From Tretioscincus oriximinensis (taxonomy: Eukaryota > Chordata > Lepidosauria > Squamata > Gymnophthalmidae): a stretch of 64,000 nt of DNA. The notes below the pieces were generated by a model that had not been told where the DNA came from, did not search any database, and saw only the letters and a list, made by a program, of their open reading frames with translations. Where the stretch lies: NCBI GenBank assembly GCA_022410635.1, contig JAJVDF010000255.1, positions 1,017,498 through 1,081,497 of the forward strand, written 5' to 3'. The translations under genes were made by a program, and so were the position numbers. Positions 31,690 through 42,141 of the stretch are shown piece by piece. Within the stretch, counting starts at the first letter, position 1, and the number at the start of each line of letters is the position of its first letter.

Positions 31690-32330
31690 CCAATCCATTT
31701 CAGAGAAATAGCTGTGTTAGTGTAGTAGAAAGTCCATCAAGGGGGCTGGTAGCACTGTAGAGACTAACAGTACAAAAGTAAGTGGCACTGGCATGAGCTT
31801 TCGTAGACATGTCTACTTCTTCAGATGCTAAGGGACCAATGTCAGGAACAGGCTTTGTAGGAAACTGTGTTTGGGAGAAGACAAAGCACAGATGATGAAC
31901 TCCAGGTGAGAAAAACAACTTAAGTGGCAAAAACGAATCCTCTCAAGTGAAAAGATTGCCTGGAGCAGCAAGAAGCATTTGGCTGATCAATCAAATACTT
32001 AACAGGTATTAAAAAGATGTATAATGGGCCAGGAAACCCTTATCCCTGTTAAGTCCCCTATTGATGGACTGAAACTTGTGGATGTATTTCAGTTCTGCTG
32101 CTTCTCTTTCAAATCTTCCTTTGCAGTTTCTTTGTTCAAAGACTGCAGTTCTGAGGTCTGAGAATGTCCTGGAAAGTTGAAGTGTTGTTGCCATTTTGAA
32201 TATCTGATTTGTGTCTATTTATTCTCTGGTGTAAGGACTGTCCTGTTTGCCCAGTGTAGAGTGTTGAGGGGCATTGTTGGCAGAAAATGGATTCCAATCC
32301 CTAAAAACCACAGACTGGGGATTAGAGTAA
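31690..32330 (-). mobile_element. Penelope-like element: GIY-YIG remnant and terminal repeat
   Basis: On the minus strand, 32200-32330 reads CPSTLYTGQTGQSLHQRINR, a GIY-YIG type segment. It continues through STFQDILRPQNCSL, stop, then CKGRFEREAAELKYIHKFQS. 31690-31850 is the terminal repeat with a hammerhead-like core. Stops and frameshifts show decay. Confidence 0.75.
31797..31824 (-). ncRNA. Hammerhead-ribozyme-like core
   Basis: On the minus strand: CTGAAGA, one extra A, a perfect stem GTAGAC/GTCTAC, then GAAAGC. Fits the CUGANGA..GAAA pattern except for the extra A. Likely degenerate. Confidence 0.4.
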
Positions 32331-32734
32331 GGATGTATCCTGTTGCTGTGCCATAAAGCACCTATGTTTGCATAGCTGCGAACCCAGATTCCTCTTTCTT
32401 TTTCTCTCTTGTCAGATCACTCCTGTGCTTGCTGCTATCCTAAGTGCTTGTTTAGTTGCTCATTTGCTCACCAGACCCACCTGTTTGCTCTACCTTTGCT
32501 CATTCACAACCCCCTGTCCTGCCATTCACACAGATCCTGTTTGCACAGGCTTGGTAATGCATTTTAGAGACTGATCCATCCCCTCACCCAGACATTCAGT
32601 GAGAAGGAAGGATGCCTCTGGCTGGGTGACTGATTTGGTTCCGTGTTCCCTTGCAACCTGATGTAGTATACTCTTCTGGACAGCTATGTTCATTCCATCC
32701 ACATACACTCCATGCTAGCATTGCCCAACACTGG

Positions 32735-32888
32735 TGCCTCTGAAAGCCAGTCTGGTTAAAGTGTCAGACTCTTACCTGGAAGTTTTCCGGTTCGATTCTA
32801 CACTCTTCCACAAAGCCAGCTGAGTGACCTTGGGCTAGTCATAGTTCTTTGGAACTCTCTCAGCACCACCACTTCACATTGTGTCTGT
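32735..32888 (+). mobile_element. tRNA-derived SINE head
   Basis: Box A-like TGGTTAAAGTGTCAG and box B-like GGTTCGATTCT, then GAGTGACCTTGGGCTAGTCA. The tail is at 33606-33700 beyond a nested CR1. Confidence 0.75.
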
Positions 32889-33605
32889 TGAGAAGAAAAG
32901 GGATAGCTAATACTAAGCAAGAGAGAGGGACGCTTCAAAAAGATCTAGACAAGCTTGAACAATGAGCTGAAACTAACAGAAATGCAAGGTCCTACATCTG
33001 GTCAAGAAAAATGAAAACAGCACTTATAGAATGGGAGGAATATGTGAAAAGGATCTAGGTGTATTGGTAGATCGCTGATTAAACATGAGTCAACAGTGTG
33101 AAGCAGCTGCAAAAAAGCAAACATAATCCTGGGGTGTATTAAGAGGAGCCGATAATCTCAATCACATGAAGTAATTATTCCTCTGTACAATACTTAGAAT
33201 ACTCTGTTCAGTTCTGGGGACCCCAAAAGAGAGTTACAAGGTTGGTGAATGCTCTGGAAACCATATCCTCTGAGGAATGGTTAAAAGATCTAGGGATGTT
33301 TAGTTTGCAAAAGAGACCTGATAACTGCCAGGAGTAGAGCGATCCACTTTGTTCTCATTGGCACATGGAAGGACTAGAAACAGTGGAATGAAATTGCAAG
33401 GGAGTAGATATAGATTAGATATCAGAAATAAATTCTGTCAGTAAGCGTGGAACTGTTTGCCACAGGAGGTGACGAATTCTTCTTTTCTGAAATTCTTCAA
33501 ACAGAGGCTGGGCAGCCATCTGTCTGGGATTCGTTTAGTGACTCCTGCATGGAGCTGGGACCTGATGGCCCTGGAAGTTCCTTCCAACTCTTTGGTTCTA
33601 TGATT
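32889..33605 (+). mobile_element. CR1 copy nested in a SINE
   Basis: Decayed relative of 45090-46018: AAAAGATCTAGACAAGCTTG, ACATGAGTCAACAGTGTGAA, then CTGGGACCTGATGGCCCTGG and CTATGATTCC. Confidence 0.8.
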
Positions 33606-33700
33606 CCATAAGAACAGAAGGTTATGAAAGCCACTTTGATTCCCTTTGGGTTGCAAAAAGCAGCGTATAAAAACCAACTCCTGCTGCTCCTCTAAAGATG
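33606..33700 (+). mobile_element. SINE tail resuming after the nested CR1
   Basis: AGCCACTTTGATTCCCTTTG and AAGCAGCGTATAAAAACCAA with a CTCCTGCTGCTCCTC end, the usual SINE 3' part. Confidence 0.7.
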
Positions 33701-34455
33701 TTCCCTGTGATTAAAGTTTCAGAAGCCAGTGAGTCACCTGAGGAGCCTTTTATTAGATGTGATTAAAGCTTCTAAAGAATGTGTGTTTACTCCCATGGAA
33801 CATGGAAGGAATGGCATCTGTGTGCCTTTTGTTTTGACAGATTTCTCTTCCATCCCCTTTCTTGTAAGGGTTTGTCATTCCCTTGCATAATTTTATTACT
33901 TTGTGCTTCTTTTGTTGTGCTTATCTCTTTCCAAGAGAATTGTACTTAGTGAGTTGATGGCTTCCTCTTTTAAGATGTTTGCAGCAACCTACCATTGTGA
34001 TAAATGAATGATAACTAATACAGTAGGCTACATTTCTACATTATTGTTGCACGGTTTCATTGCCTCAAGCAAGGACACATTTAGGCATGTGCACAGGCTG
34101 GCAAAATTCTGAGGATGGCAAAATAGCACTGGTAGTAAAAAGATAATTTTTTAAATTACTTTCATCATTATAAAATCAGAAATAGATTAGCATTGCACCT
34201 ACAATGACTGTAAGTGTGAAGAATGTCCTTTGGGGTTCAGAATTGTTCAGAATCAGATGCTGAAATTTAGCCAAGTGAAAAGGGGGCATAAAATAAATGT
34301 CTGCACAGGGGCATCAGACATCCAAAATCTGTGGCCTGGCTTGCCTCAAGGCAGTATTTGTAGCATCATAACCCCATCCCCATTATAATTTAGATCTTCC
34401 ACAATTCTTAGAATCTTATACATTTTCTTTCAGAGTGAAGGAATTAAATGTATGG
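33701..34455. other. Intergenic, nothing recognised
   Basis: No exon or assigned repeat was recognised between the SINE tail and the next MITE. Confidence 0.35.
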
Positions 34456-34461
34456 TTGAGG

Positions 34462-34654
34462 TAGGCTGACTAGTAAACCCCTTTTGGGTGGTGTTGAAAA
34501 CCTGTTTTTGGGTGCCTCCCGTTTTTTTCTGAGGAAAAACAAACAAAAAACAATTAAAAATCTTTTTTTGAAAAAAAATTCCTCAGAAAAAACTGGGAGA
34601 CACTCCAAAACTGGGTTTTCAGCCCCCCTCAAAAGGGGTCATCTGGTCTGCCTA
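34462..34654. mobile_element. Palindromic TAGGCTGACC-family MITE
   Basis: Long inverted repeat with TTTTTTCTGAGGAAAAA near the centre and the family ends. The frames over it are artefacts. Confidence 0.85.
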
Positions 34655-34945
34655 GATAGTCAGTGTCCAATTTGAGCCAATTGCTACAATCAATTCTTTG
34701 CTTACTTTTCATTTCAGTGGTTTGTTCATATATTATTGTGGGCCACTAATTGATCAAAAAGGACATCGTATCCTTATCTTTGGCTTTACGTAACCCCTTC
34801 TCAGGTGAACATTAGACTTCTGTGAATAGTTTTGAATATTTGTTATTTGAGAATATGAACCTCAGAATATTCAGAATTTCTAAGTAATTAATCTAGAGTC
34901 TGAGGTTTGGGTTTTGACCTCTGCTATTGTCATTATTAGGACAGC

Positions 34946-35346
34946 TAAGCTGTCCAGATGGCCCCTTTTTGGGGGGGGACCCGGTTTTGGGGTGTCTACA
35001 CCGCCCTACCTGGGGGAATTTCCTTGTTTTATGCTGATGGAAAAAATGTAAAAGAAAAATAATATTTTTTTTATTTTTAAATTCACTTCACCACCACTAG
35101 GGGGCTCTGGCAACTGGTGCCAGCTCCTGAAGGCATCTGAAGCTCTCAGTAAAAAAAATGCAAATTTCTCACACACTTAAAAAAATTCTCACACACTTCA
35201 AATATTTTCATGAGCTTTACAGATTTCTTGGGTGGGGATTTCAGAGGGGTATGCATGTTGGTGTGCGATTTGAATATTCATGAATATGCAAATTAGCATG
35301 AATATTAATTACCCCAATTTGGGCCACAAAAAATCTGGCCAGTCTA
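34946..35346. mobile_element. TAGGCTGACC-family MITE, long form, inverted
   Basis: Begins TAAGCTGTCCAGATGGCCCC and ends AAAATCTGGCCAGTCTA. Interior matches 8693-9257 in reverse (CACCACCACTAGGGGGCTCT; ATGAATATTCATGAATATGC region). Confidence 0.85.
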
Positions 35347-35349
35347 GGA

Positions 35350-36240
35350 AAGCACCAGTAATAACCTTCATGTTTTCAACTGAGGCTGCAGTATCTTCCA
35401 TCATGTTCTTCTGTTCAGTAAATAATGTAGTCCTAAGTGCTTCAAAGTGGTTTTCAAAGTAGGTGTCTCCAGTGTTTGAGGAGCTTGCAATAATGGAGGA
35501 GACATTTTCTGCACCATTATTGCCTGCCTTCTCTCATGGCAAGCCATTTTATGTGTCAACTGTGGTGCTGCGTTTTTCTTTTTTGCATTTTCTTTTTGCC
35601 GTGGCCTTTCCAAGCTCAAGGTCCTGTGGTTGAGGGTCTTCCTACCTCATGTTTCGTGATGCATGCATTATTAATTAAAATCATAATACAATGATCTATA
35701 TTCAAAAGATCACATTTAAAGAAAGAAAAGAAACCAAAATTTTCATCTTTCTGCAAAATGTTCAAAAGCGCTAATGCAGTAAATGACTGATAAGTGGGTT
35801 TTTTTGTCTCCTGCCAGACTTTCATTTTCAAATGCTTTTTTGTTCTATTATTCATGATTTTAGATAGCATTCTCTAAAATAAAACAAGACTGAAAGGAAC
35901 AACAGAGAAGAGGTCTAGAAGTCTGGAGAGATTGGGTTCCCAAGGGACAGGATTGTCTGAAAATGATGTTCAGCTGTCTGTTTAGAATATACATATCCCC
36001 CACTCTTTGCTTGTTGAGCAACATATTCCCACAGAAGCAATATGGGGGTTACAACCACATTGTTTATTTCTGTCTGCTTTTGACTGACTGGCTATGGCGA
36101 TGTCTCCATCTCATATTAAGGACACCGGATCCCTGCTAGGAGTGATGAAAAACAGCCCCATTTTAGATTGCCTTTGCTCATGAAAGAGACGTTTCTCTAC
36201 CCAGACATTTATTCTGTCTCCCCCTCAAGTATTCTTTGGC
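35350..36240. other. VSTM5 upstream, nothing recognised
   Basis: No exon or promoter element could be supported. Confidence 0.3.
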
Positions 36241-36244
36241 ATAG

Positions 36245-36885
36245 TGATTGGAACTGTTGGAGGTGGTGGTAGCTAACAGCCTGCATAGCTTTAAGATAGG
36301 ATTAGACAAATTCATGGAAGCCAAGTTTATCAATAATTACTAGGAAGGATATCTTGATACTGCCTCCTGGATGGGGCAACAGAGGTTGAGAACAGTTGGT
36401 GGCTTTGCTTTCTTCTGCTAGAAGAAGAACTAGAAGAACTAGTAAAAGAACTAGAAGAAAAAGAACTAGAAGAAGAAGGAGAAGAAGGAGAAGAAGGAGA
36501 AGGAGAAGGAGAAGGAGAAGAAAAAGAAAAAGAAAAAGAAAAAGGAGGAGGAGGAGGAGGAGGAGGAGATTTTAATACCCTGCTTTTTTCAACCCAAGGA
36601 ACTGAAAATGCCTTACATAACCTTTTGTTCTTCTTTTCACAACAGGTGAAGCAGATGATCGTGAAAGATCTCCGAAAAACTGTGACTAGCAGGTTCACCC
36701 ATCTGGCTTCATGGAGGAGTACAGAATCAAACTGGGAGACTTCCAGTTATGTGTCTAACACTCAGACCACTAGACTACTTGAGATGCCCAGATGCAATTG
36801 GTGTCCTTCTGTGTGAGACAGACGACTGGATTACATGGTCTCTGTGGACTGGTTCAGCAGGGCTCCTCTTAGGTTCTTATGACTT
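36245..36885 (+). mobile_element. CR1 3' fragment split by an antisense SINE
   Basis: 36245-36420 and 36780-36885 are parts of one CR1 end (GGTGGTGGTAGCTAACAGCC; then GTGTGAGACAGACGACTGG). Between them lies a purine-rich GAA tract (36415-36570) and an antisense SINE body up to about 36780. Confidence 0.7.
36415..36570. repeat. GAA/GGA-rich microsatellite
   Basis: AGAAGAACTAG units grading to GGAGAAGAA and GGAGGAGG. Looks like the expanded tail of the adjacent antisense SINE. Confidence 0.9.
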
Positions 36886-37500
36886 TGAAACTAAATTATG
36901 TCAGATCTCATTAGTACCTGGATAGGAGACAATTTGGGATGTATGGTAAACATAATAAGGAGATAGAAAAATATCCCAGAAAAAAGTTGTGTGGTAATAG
37001 AGTCCTAAAACCGATTACCGCAGATACAAACAGAGTCTTAGGTGTATCCAGGACCTGAGGATAATATGGGTAGGAATTTATTCAGAACATTAGGATCTGT
37101 TTTTTTCAGACATATATTCAGTCTAACAACCAGAGCAGAAACCAGTGATATCATTAGCTTGTTGTGACATTGAAAACCAGACTCAGTAGCTCATTTCCTG
37201 GAATGAATATTACACTGTTCTTTCTACAGAAGGATCTCCCATTGTTGCTGCTTTTCCTCAGCCAATAATGTCCTAAATCAATATCAGACGAGTTTTTTTA
37301 AAAGGGTGTAAACCTAGGCAAAGGGCCAGACGGACTCACAGTGTAATTCCAGGGAAGAAAATAGCTCGGAGGAGAAGCCTGTGATATTAAACCTCCAACA
37401 ATTGATCATGACATCGGAAATCTGAGGGCAAGATTTCTTGCTGCACCTCCTCAGGGATCTGACATGTGGGTTAATCCAGCAAATCTTTTGCTTCCTTCTG

Positions 37501-37570
37501 ATGAACTTGACAGACAGTATATGGATGAATGTCCTTGCCCTTTGCCTGGCTTCTTGGGGGGCTCTGCAGA
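37501..37570 (+). CDS. VSTM5: VSTM5 exon 1 (signal peptide)
   Basis: Encodes [20 protein letters not shown] and ALQ, a hydrophobic leader, then the donor GTAAGT in phase 1. ATG 37525 would leave a shorter but still hydrophobic leader. Confidence 0.8.
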
Positions 37571-40500
37571 GTAAGTTTCTAGAGATTTTTCCACCTTTCT
37601 TGCTTCTACCTAACTTGTGCCACCCTCCAGGACGGTCGGCTACTATTCAGCTTCCCTTCAGGTTTCTTAAGAGATGCATGGTCGCAGCCCAAAGTCCAAC
37701 AGATGTAACTTTGCTTCTTGTGCAGTAATAGAGATATTGCTGTTTAATTGCTGCGTTAAGGATCAACTGCCTACTGCTGAGCTTTGATCCATTTTTGGTA
37801 TATCTGATGCTGCTAGAAAATCCATAGGAAAGACACCTAAGGAGGAGTCTTCTGCAACTGTTATTTACTAATATCACCAGATAAAATCTGGGATAGAAAT
37901 GTGCATCTTTAATGGCTACAGAAGGGAAGTCTTTTCACCTGGTGCATCTTCTAATGCCTGCAGTACCTGAGAGGGAAAACCACTTTTTTATATCCTTTAA
38001 AGGTCCAAACATCTATCCCAGATATCTGGTAACCGTATTATTAAAGTAGCAGTGGTCTGTCTTTTCCCTAAGAATCTGATTCTTTAGATGCTGTCTATCC
38101 ATGGATGTTTGTGTATATGTGTTTGTGTTTAGATGCTAGCATAAAAAAGGATTGGAAACATTTCTCTTCTTGCCCTTTTTCTGTTACCCATCTCCACACT
38201 CTCCTTCTGTACAGCATCCTTTCAAAAGAGAGAAAAATGGCTCCAACCCATTGCAATCCTCCAGGTGACCTTGAATAACAATCCTCAGCCTTTTAAGTCT
38301 CAAAAATGATAGAAACTGTGGTTCAGGAATATCTGGAGAGGTGAATGGCTCAGCTGCAGCAGTGTGCAAGTTCTCAAACTGCAGCTCAAAAGCAAAATCT
38401 GGTCTGATAACTATTGAAAAATAGGACTTTGGGAAAGGTGGATAGAGAAAAAAATATGCTCTTTCTCATACCATACTAGAATCAGAAGGCATTCTGTGAA
38501 GCTGATGGACAGGACAGTTAGAACTGAAGCATTTTTTCACCCAGAGGAAAAAATCTGTCTCTGGAATTTAATGCCGCAAAGAGAAGTTAAATTTTTAAAA
38601 AGGGTTAGGCAAAATCATGGCGGACACAGATGTCAATGAAATGGATTCCTCTAGGTTGGAGAACCTGGCAGGACACATCTAGGGGGTTGAGAGCAGGTGA
38701 AGGTTTTGTCTTTGGTTTTCCTGGTTTAATCCAGAGATGCTCAGGATGTGTTCAATGTGGTACTTTTATGAATATAAATGGCTACTAGGATGGATGTTTG
38801 GATGCTGCTTCCGGGATGGAGCAAATGGTACTCCTGAAATACCATTTACAGAGAGTCAAGAACAGATGCATATTTTGCCTTCTTCTCTTCAGACTGCCCA
38901 AGTACAACTTGTGTGAAACAGAATGCTGGACTACATGGGCTCTGGCCCTCCTCTTATGTTCTTATGTTCTATAAACTTATAAAATTAAATGAAAAAGAGT
39001 GAGACAATGTCTGTGAGCAATTGGTGGGTAACTGAACTTGATGGGCTTTGTCCAGGTCCAGCAAAGCTGCTATTATGTTTACTTTTATTTTTAACAAGAA
39101 CAAATGACAAAATGTCCTCAGAGCCACACAGGTCTTATGTCAGAAACTGAAGTCTGAATTTCTGACAAGATAATCCTGAAGCAGAACATGGATCTAGAGA
39201 TTAATGGGCAAACCAGTCAGCCTACTGAACTCCTGTTTCAGTGAAAATACTGGGAAGGTTCAGCAATATGTAATATAGTGTAACCATTCATGCACCATTT
39301 GTAGGTATTTAGTACCAGAAGGGAAATTAAGAAGATGGTTTTATGCAGTCCCAGATGCTCGGCTGATCATTGAAATACTTTCCTCCGCAGGTGGTAAGGG
39401 AAATAAATACTATCTTCACCTTACAAATAAGAATAACAAGCAAAATGCTTGTATTGTATGGAGATTTGGAATGTATTATGCCTGGAAATTAGATTAGATT
39501 AGATTAGATAAATTTATTGGCCAAGTGTGATTGGACACACAAGGAATTTGTCTTGGTGCATATGCTCTCAGTGTACATAAGAAAATTATACATTTGTCAT
39601 GAATCATGAGGTACAACACATATTGATCGTCATAGGGGTAAAATAAGCAATGGGAAACAATCAATATTAATAAAAAACTTAAAATATAAGCAGCAAGTTA
39701 TGGTCATACAGTCATAAGTGGAAGGAGAAGGGTGATAGGAATGGTGAGTAATAATAGCAATGCAGACCTAGTAAATAGTTCAACAGTGTTGAGGGAATTA
39801 TTTGTTTAGCAGAGTGATGGCGTTCGGGAAAAAACTATTCTTGTGTCTAGTTGTCTTGGTGTGGAGTACTCTGTAGCGACGTTTTGAGGGCAGGAGTTGA
39901 AACACTTTATGTCCAGGATGCGAGGGGTCAGTAAGTATTTTCCCAGCCCTCTTTTTGACCCGTGCCATATATAGGTCCTCAATAGAAGGCAGGTTAGCAG
40001 CAATTATTTTTTCTGCAGTTCTAATTATCCTTTGAAGTCTGTGTCAGTCTTGTTGGGTTGCAGAACGAAACCAGACAGTTATAGAGGTGCAGATGACAGA
40101 CTCAATGATTCCTCTGTAGAACTGAATCAGCAGCTCTTTAGGCAGTTTGAGCTTCTTAAGTTGGCGCAGAAAGAACATTCTTTGTTGTGCTTTTTTGATA
40201 ACATGTTTGATGTTAGGTGACCATTTTAGGTCTTGGGATATGATAGAGCCTAGGAATTTGAAGGTCTCTACTGTTGGTACTGTGTTGTCTAGTATTGTGA
40301 GAGAAGGTAGGATGAGAGGATTTCCCCTAAAATCAACCACCATTTCTACGGTTTTAAGTGTGTTCAGTTCTAGATTGTTCTGGTGGCACCAGGAGGTTAG
40401 TTGTTCAACTTCTCGTCTGTATGCAGTTTCATCGTTGTCTTGAATGAGACCAATCACTGTTGTATCATCTGCAAACTTCAATAGTTTAACAGACGGATTG

Positions 40501-42109
40501 TTTGAGATGCAGTCATTGGTACACAGAGAGAAGTGGTGAGAGTACACAGTCTGTGCTAATTGTACAGATATTTGATGTGATTTTGCCTAGCTTCATCTGC
40601 TGCTTCCTATCTGTATCTCCCTACAATGTAAGGGATGTTATAAATAAGATAATCACCTGTACTCAAGACTGCCCTAGTGTGGGGGTGGAAAGACAATACT
40701 ACATGGATAATTCAGAAAATGTATGATTATCTAAAACAATGAAAACCCATATGTTCAGAATACACGGTCTAGATTGGTCCAAATTGGCACCAAATTAGAC
40801 CGTCCTATCACAAAAACAAAATGTCAGCAGGCATGTGGGGTGGACGATGCCAAGGTCCTGTGCCCAGTCCCCTTGGGCAGAAGTGCAGAACAGAGCCGGC
40901 CTCCTCCTCCCTGTCTCCTCCACTAGCAGCCCCCACGCCTGCTGCTTTAGACATCTTAGGCTCATCCCTTGCTAGCTATATTCGGTCTCCATGTTGAAAA
41001 GACAGAAAGGATTCTTCTAAATAACATTTGAAGGGAGTCAAGAGTAGAGATAAAGCTTTTGCCTCTAACTTCTATTTGAGATGCCCAGAATCAATTGATG
41101 GATCATAGTATGAAGCACGTAGGCTGACCAGATGACTCCTTTTGGGGGTGGCTGAAAAAACGGTTTTAGGGTGCCTCCCAGTTTTTTCTGAGGAAAATCT
41201 TTTCAAAAAAATATTTTTTTTGAATATTTTTTTTTTTATCTTTAATTTTTTTTTCCTCAGAAAAAAACAGGGGGCATCCCAAAATGGGTTTTTACCCCCC
41301 TCCCAAAAAAGGGGGTCATCTGGTCAGCCTAGCTAAAGCAGTCCTTAATATCATTTTTTTCTTCGATGTTCCAGCTCAGGGTGAAGACATCTCATTGCTC
41401 ATCTCCCAGCCCAACATGAATACCACAGTGGCTCAAAATATTTTGCTGTCGGTTGCCCATACTTGCAAGGGCCCACCAGTCATTGAATGGAAGCATACAT
41501 CGGCCCGAGGAACGTCCAAAATAGCAGAGTGGAGACCAGGCAATTACACCAACATATCTAGTAGTTATGAAAACAGAGTGGACCTTTACCAAAATGGCTC
41601 CCTTCGTCTGAAGAATGTCGATATGAGAGACTCTGGTTATTACTTAGTCACCGTGAGAGATGATCTCGGAATCACCATCTATGGCACCATCCTTCTGAAT
41701 GTTTATGGTATGAAATACAAGAATTTAACATTTTGGCTGAGTCTCCATCATGTGGCAAAGGCTACTTGACCTGGCCTCATGGCAGCCATTTTTAATCATT
41801 GCACTTGAGAATGGCTTTCTTGAGGCCTAAGGGCTTTTTGTTGTTTTAATGGAGATGTAGCCTTTGTCCCATGTCAACTTACCATCATATGCTTTGTAGC
41901 AGATACAGGTCTTTTCCATTCTTACGCATCCATGGTTGGTAGGCTGACCAGATGACCCCTTTTGGGGGGTGTTGAAAACCCGTTTTTGGGCTGCCTGCCC
42001 GTTTTTTCTGAGGAAAAAAAACAAAACACTTTTTTTTTTGAAAAAAAAAATTTTTTTGAAATTTTTTTCCTCAGAAAAAACTGGGAGGCACCCCCAAAAC
42101 GGGTTTTCA

Positions 42110-42141
<32 letters not shown>

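Noticed and set aside
32740..32810. tRNA gene
   Set aside because: Box A and box B-like motifs are present, but the cloverleaf is decayed and a SINE body follows.
36330..36698. Pro/Ser-rich frame
   Set aside because: Complement of a GAA/GGA microsatellite at a SINE tail.
28160..37500. HEPHL1, the expected neighbour of VSTM5 in mammals
   Set aside because: No multicopper-oxidase exon was recognised in the interval.
40044..40547. Open 167-residue frame as a domesticated gene
   Set aside because: The motifs are ordinary Rex1-like RT and a normal LINE 3' end follows; an open frame of this size alone does not show domestication.
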